Part shown: piece after piece, positions 61,268 through 64,000 of the stretch
Position numbering within the stretch: the stretch's first letter is position 1
Layout of the letters: the number at the start of each line of letters is the position of its first letter
From: JAKPUX01 sp035353815
GTDB lineage: Bacteria; Zhuqueibacterota; Zhuqueibacteria; Residuimicrobiales; Residuimicrobiaceae
Direction: 5' to 3'
DNA length: 64,000 nucleotides
NCBI GenBank assembly: GCA_035353815.1
Contig: DAOQAG010000009.1
Coordinates: 1-64,000, forward strand
Notes under the pieces: generated by a model
The model's database searches: none
Seen by the model: the letters and a program-made list of their open reading frames with translations, nothing else
Told to the model about the DNA's origin: nothing
Made by a program: the position numbers and the translations under genes

Positions 61268-64000
61268 TCAGGAGGCGACAGGCGTGATGTTCAACGTGCC
61301 GCGCTGGCCCGGCTCAACCGGGATCAGCAGGCTGAGGGTGCCCCGGGCCAACTCCCGGCACTCCAGGGGCTGCCCGTTCCAGGTGGCCCGATAGTGGCGC
61401 CCGGGATCGAGGCAGGCGACCACGGCGGTCGTACGCTTCCGGCCGTAAAATTTCAGAGTGGCTGTATAGGAGCGGTTGTCCGCGCCGAAGGCCTGGCTCT
61501 CCACCCAGCCGTCGAGGCCGCAGGTGAAGGTACCGGGGCGGAAATAGGCGCTGTACCAGAGCAGCACCGGCGTCGACAATCCGCCGAATTCATGCCACCC
61601 GGCGCCGCGTCCGGTCTCGATGAGAAAATGCTCCATGCAGTTGTACGAATTCTCCACCTCTTTCTTCCAGAGATCCAGGCCGGTGCGGGCGATCTGAAAG
61701 GCGAAATCGGCGCGGCCGAGATCGAGCATCGTTTTCCAGAAGAACCACTGGTGTGCGATCCACACGGTGCCGTTCCAGTAGCCGTCCATGCGGTAATAGG
61801 GCGCGGACTGGTCGACGGCCGAGAGGCCGATCGGCGACCAGAGGTGCTGTGGCGACTCGAGGCGCTCGAGCAGGAGCCGCTCCTGTTCGGGCGTGCACGC
61901 GCCCGCCACCAGCGGGTAGGCGCCATCCATGCCCATATCATAATTGACCCGCTCCTCATAGCGCATCTGCTGCACGGGCCGGCCCTGGGCATCGTGCATG
62001 ACATAGGCGAAATAGCCGCTTTCCGGGTCCCAGGCGTATTTTTGCAGCGCCGCGGTCAAGCGCTTGATGTCGGCTTCGTACTGGCGTACATCCGCCTCGA
62101 GTCCCAGCTGCCGGGCGGCCATCTCGAGGATCCGGGCGGTGCGGATGACCTGGGCCGTGGTGATCACCGGGGTCACCCCCGCTTCCAGCTTGCGGTCATG
62201 AACGTATTTCTGGGGGGGATAATCGTCCCAGCCGCCCGAGTTGTAAAAGTAATCCCAGGTCTTGAGCAGATGCGATTTCATGGCGGCGGTGGTCGAACTG
62301 CCCAGGCGGCCGGCGAGAAATTCGTGATACTGTTTGAGGCGGGGATAGAAATAGCGCAGCATCTCCATCGACTGGCTGCGCTGCCACAATTCGAGGAAGA
62401 GGTAATGCTGCACCGGCACCGGGGTGCCATGGTGGAGAAAGGCCGATTGGGCGCCCGGGGGGGTGGTATAGGTATTGAGGCACTCGATCGCGCGCCGCTC
62501 GTCGAGCTGCAGCAGCCCCATGCCGATGAAACCCGAATCCCAGGTATAGAGGCAGTCCCACCAGCGGCCCGGGGTGTTGTGGCGGATGTACTGGCCCTGG
62601 GTGTAGACCGGATAGACGACATTGCAGAGGGTGGTGGCGCTCATGCGCATCTGGCTGAAAAGGTAGGGATCGCCTTCGCCGGGGAAATCGAGATCGACCA
62701 CGTGGGCGCGCGCACGGGCGTAGATCTCTTCGCCCCGGGCCGCCGTGGCGCTGTACTGCCGCAGCTTCATCTCGACCTCCTGGCGCGTGCCGCAGCAGAC
62801 CATGCCATATAGGACGCGCCGGCTCTGCGGCGTGAGGTTGACGGGGCGCAGAAAGACATTGGTATACTCTTCGTCGCCGTCGATCGTAAACTCGGTGGGG
62901 ACGTGGTCGTTGACCATGCGTTTAAAGTAGGTATCGATGTCCCGGCCGCGCCATTCGCGCACCTGGGACATGGGGAAATCCCACGCCAGGCCGTAATAGA
63001 GGGCGGTGTCCGCATATTTGAGGAGGAGCGACTGCGGCACCGGCCCTGCCAGGCGTTCCGGCCGGGATTGCCATTTTTTTTCGCCGAAGGTCAGGCCGCC
63101 CGCCTCCGCGGCGCTGAGCAGGGCGAAGCCGTCGAGGTCGATGGCGGAGCCACCGCGGGCCAGCAGCGTCAGCTCATGGCGGCCCGGCACCAGGGAACCG
63201 AGGGGAACCCGGCACAGCTGCATGCCAGCGCCGCCTGCGAGGGCCACCTCGCGGTCGAGGAGGCCGCCAAGATGAAAGCGGCTGCTCGAATCGGCGGCGA
63301 GGCGATAGCGCAGGACGAGGAGGGCGTCACTCAGGGGCGTCGTGGTCGTAAAAGCATAGGTGACGTGGTCGCCGGCCTCCGCGCCAAAGCCGGCGCCGAG
63401 CGCCGTGCCGTTGACAAAACCATGGTCGCGAATCTCGCCGCGGAACTTGCCGTCGTAGCCAAGATTGTCCTGCGGCCGGGGATGGGCGAATTCCATCTCG
63501 CGATACGGCAGGGCATCGATCCACACGCCGGAAGGCGGCAGCTGGACGGTGGCCAGGAGGATCGGCGTGTCGGGGCTGTACTCCCGGATCGAGGGGAAAT
63601 GCATCGAGGCGAGGAAATGGATGGCGAGGTTCTGCTTATCACCCGTGTTGTTGACACATTCGATCCGGACCAGCCGGGCTTGAGGATCGATCTCGGAATA
63701 GGAGATGTCGGTATAGACCCGGTCCTGCCACTCCAGTTCATGGCGGAAGCTGAAATATTCGAACTGCGGCGAGGCCTCCCAGGGGTGATAATCGGATTCA
63801 AAAAAGACGTTCGGCAGGGCCACCTTGCGGCGGTACAGACCCGGAAAGACGCCGACGTCGAAGCGCAATCCCTGCTGGGCATCCGGGATGTGCGACAGCC
63901 CGATATATTTTTTGGTATAGGGCCCCCAGGCTGGCAGGCTGAGGTCATGGGTCTGGTTCAGGGCCGCAAAATCGGCGGCTGTCCATGAGAAGGGCGCGGC
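61268..64000 (-). CDS. large (alpha/alpha)6-barrel glycoside hydrolase, 5' end cut by window
   Basis: 910 codons are visible and the frame stays open to the right edge (reading SWTAADFAAL near the edge), so the start lies outside; the TTG at 63868 is internal. N-terminal half: beta-sandwich domains (FDVGVFPGLYRRKVALPN; FHLGGLLDRE). From about residue 400 an (alpha/alpha)6 barrel with WWDCLYTWDSGFIGMGLLQL, MKSHLLKTWDYFYNSGGWDDY, MDGAYPLVAG, MDGYWNGTVWIAHQWFFWK and GAGWHEFGGLSTPVLLW. The pattern recalls GH63/MGH1-like and related clans. Catalytic residues and substrate are uncertain. Upstream gene of the operon as far as seen. Confidence 0.72.
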   Translation of the reverse strand, partial: AAPFSWTAADFAALNQTHDLSLPAWGPYTKKYIGLSHIPDAQQGLRFDVGVFPGLYRRKVALPNVFFESDYHPWEASPQFEYFSFRHELEWQDRVYTDISYSEIDPQARLVRIECVNNTGDKQNLAIHFLASMHFPSIREYSPDTPILLATVQLPPSGVWIDALPYREMEFAHPRPQDNLGYDGKFRGEIRDHGFVNGTALGAGFGAEAGDHVTYAFTTTTPLSDALLVLRYRLAADSSSRFHLGGLLDREVALAGGAGMQLCRVPLGSLVPGRHELTLLARGGSAIDLDGFALLSAAEAGGLTFGEKKWQSRPERLAGPVPQSLLLKYADTALYYGLAWDFPMSQVREWRGRDIDTYFKRMVNDHVPTEFTIDGDEEYTNVFLRPVNLTPQSRRVLYGMVCCGTRQEVEMKLRQYSATAARGEEIYARARAHVVDLDFPGEGDPYLFSQMRMSATTLCNVVYPVYTQGQYIRHNTPGRWWDCLYTWDSGFIGMGLLQLDERRAIECLNTYTTPPGAQSAFLHHGTPVPVQHYLFLELWQRSQSMEMLRYFYPRLKQYHEFLAGRLGSSTTAAMKSHLLKTWDYFYNSGGWDDYPPQKYVHDRKLEAGVTPVITTAQVIRTARILEMAARQLGLEADVRQYEADIKRLTAALQKYAWDPESGYFAYVMHDAQGRPVQQMRYEERVNYDMGMDGAYPLVAGACTPEQERLLLERLESPQHLWSPIGLSAVDQSAPYYRMDGYWNGTVWIAHQWFFWKTMLDLGRADFAFQIARTGLDLWKKEVENSYNCMEHFLIETGRGAGWHEFGGLSTPVLLWYSAYFRPGTFTCGLDGWVESQAFGADNRSYTATLKFYGRKRTTAVVACLDPGRHYRATWNGQPLECRELARGTLSLLIPVEPGQRGTLNITPVAS

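Overview
The window reads as bacterial chromosome from a GC-rich member of the Fibrobacterota-Chlorobiota-Bacteroidota (FCB) side of the tree, possibly candidate phylum KSB1 or a relative. The best clue is the protein at 30338-31930, which ends in a type IX secretion (T9SS) type A sorting domain with the motif NYPNPFNPST. A SusC-like TonB receptor and a hybrid two-component regulator agree with this. The phylum call is inference; the gene calls are stronger. No tRNA, rRNA, CRISPR array, transposase or phage gene was found.

Layout. 1-277: G-rich minisatellite and a promoter. 278-6932 (+): TPR protein, TonB-receptor-like barrel apparently without a plug, ExbB, ExbD, TonB. 7088-9743 (-): a small secreted barrel-like protein and a GH27 alpha-galactosidase. 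9774-13550 (-): ilvD-leuC-leuD. 13900-15219 (+): dicarboxylate/amino acid symporter. 15277-30262: a block of secreted carbohydrate enzymes (GH106-like, GH78, GH2, a GH141-like beta-helix, GH92, esterase). 30338-35153 (-): T9SS cargo and TonB receptor. 35387-46736 (-): a rhamnose operon, rhaB-rhaA-rhaT, followed by a sugar permease, a ROK kinase, a phosphoesterase and the hybrid regulator. 47032-47700 (+): YhhN. 47880-64000 (-): a second long operon with an (alpha/alpha)6 glycosidase (cut by the window edge), ApbE, Gfo/Idh oxidoreductase, an 85-aa membrane protein, GH92, GH28, GH92, GH92, an FHS-type permease and a ROK kinase.

How the genes fit together (inference). Secreted glycosidases release rhamnose (GH78, GH106-like, GH28 backbone cleavage), galactose (GH27) and mannose (four GH92). 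RhaT and two MFS permeases import the sugars. RhaA/RhaB and two ROK kinases feed them into metabolism. The 1383-aa hybrid regulator at the end of the rhamnose operon is the only transcriptional regulator seen and could sense an oligosaccharide in the periplasm. ExbB/ExbD/TonB could energise the TonB receptor. There is no SusD partner and no rhamnulose-1-phosphate aldolase in the window.

Points that stand out: (1) two of the four GH92 enzymes have Gln where the family's general-acid Glu is expected, a change linked to cleavage of mannose-1-phosphate linkages; (2) several unrelated minisatellites of 19-39 bp, two of them inside genes; (3) three genes whose 3' ends are repeated imperfectly 68-76 bp downstream; (4) an ApbE / Tat-exported Gfo/Idh / 85-aa membrane protein module; (5) a TonB cluster built around a plugless barrel. 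All calls come from reading the sequence; no database search was possible.
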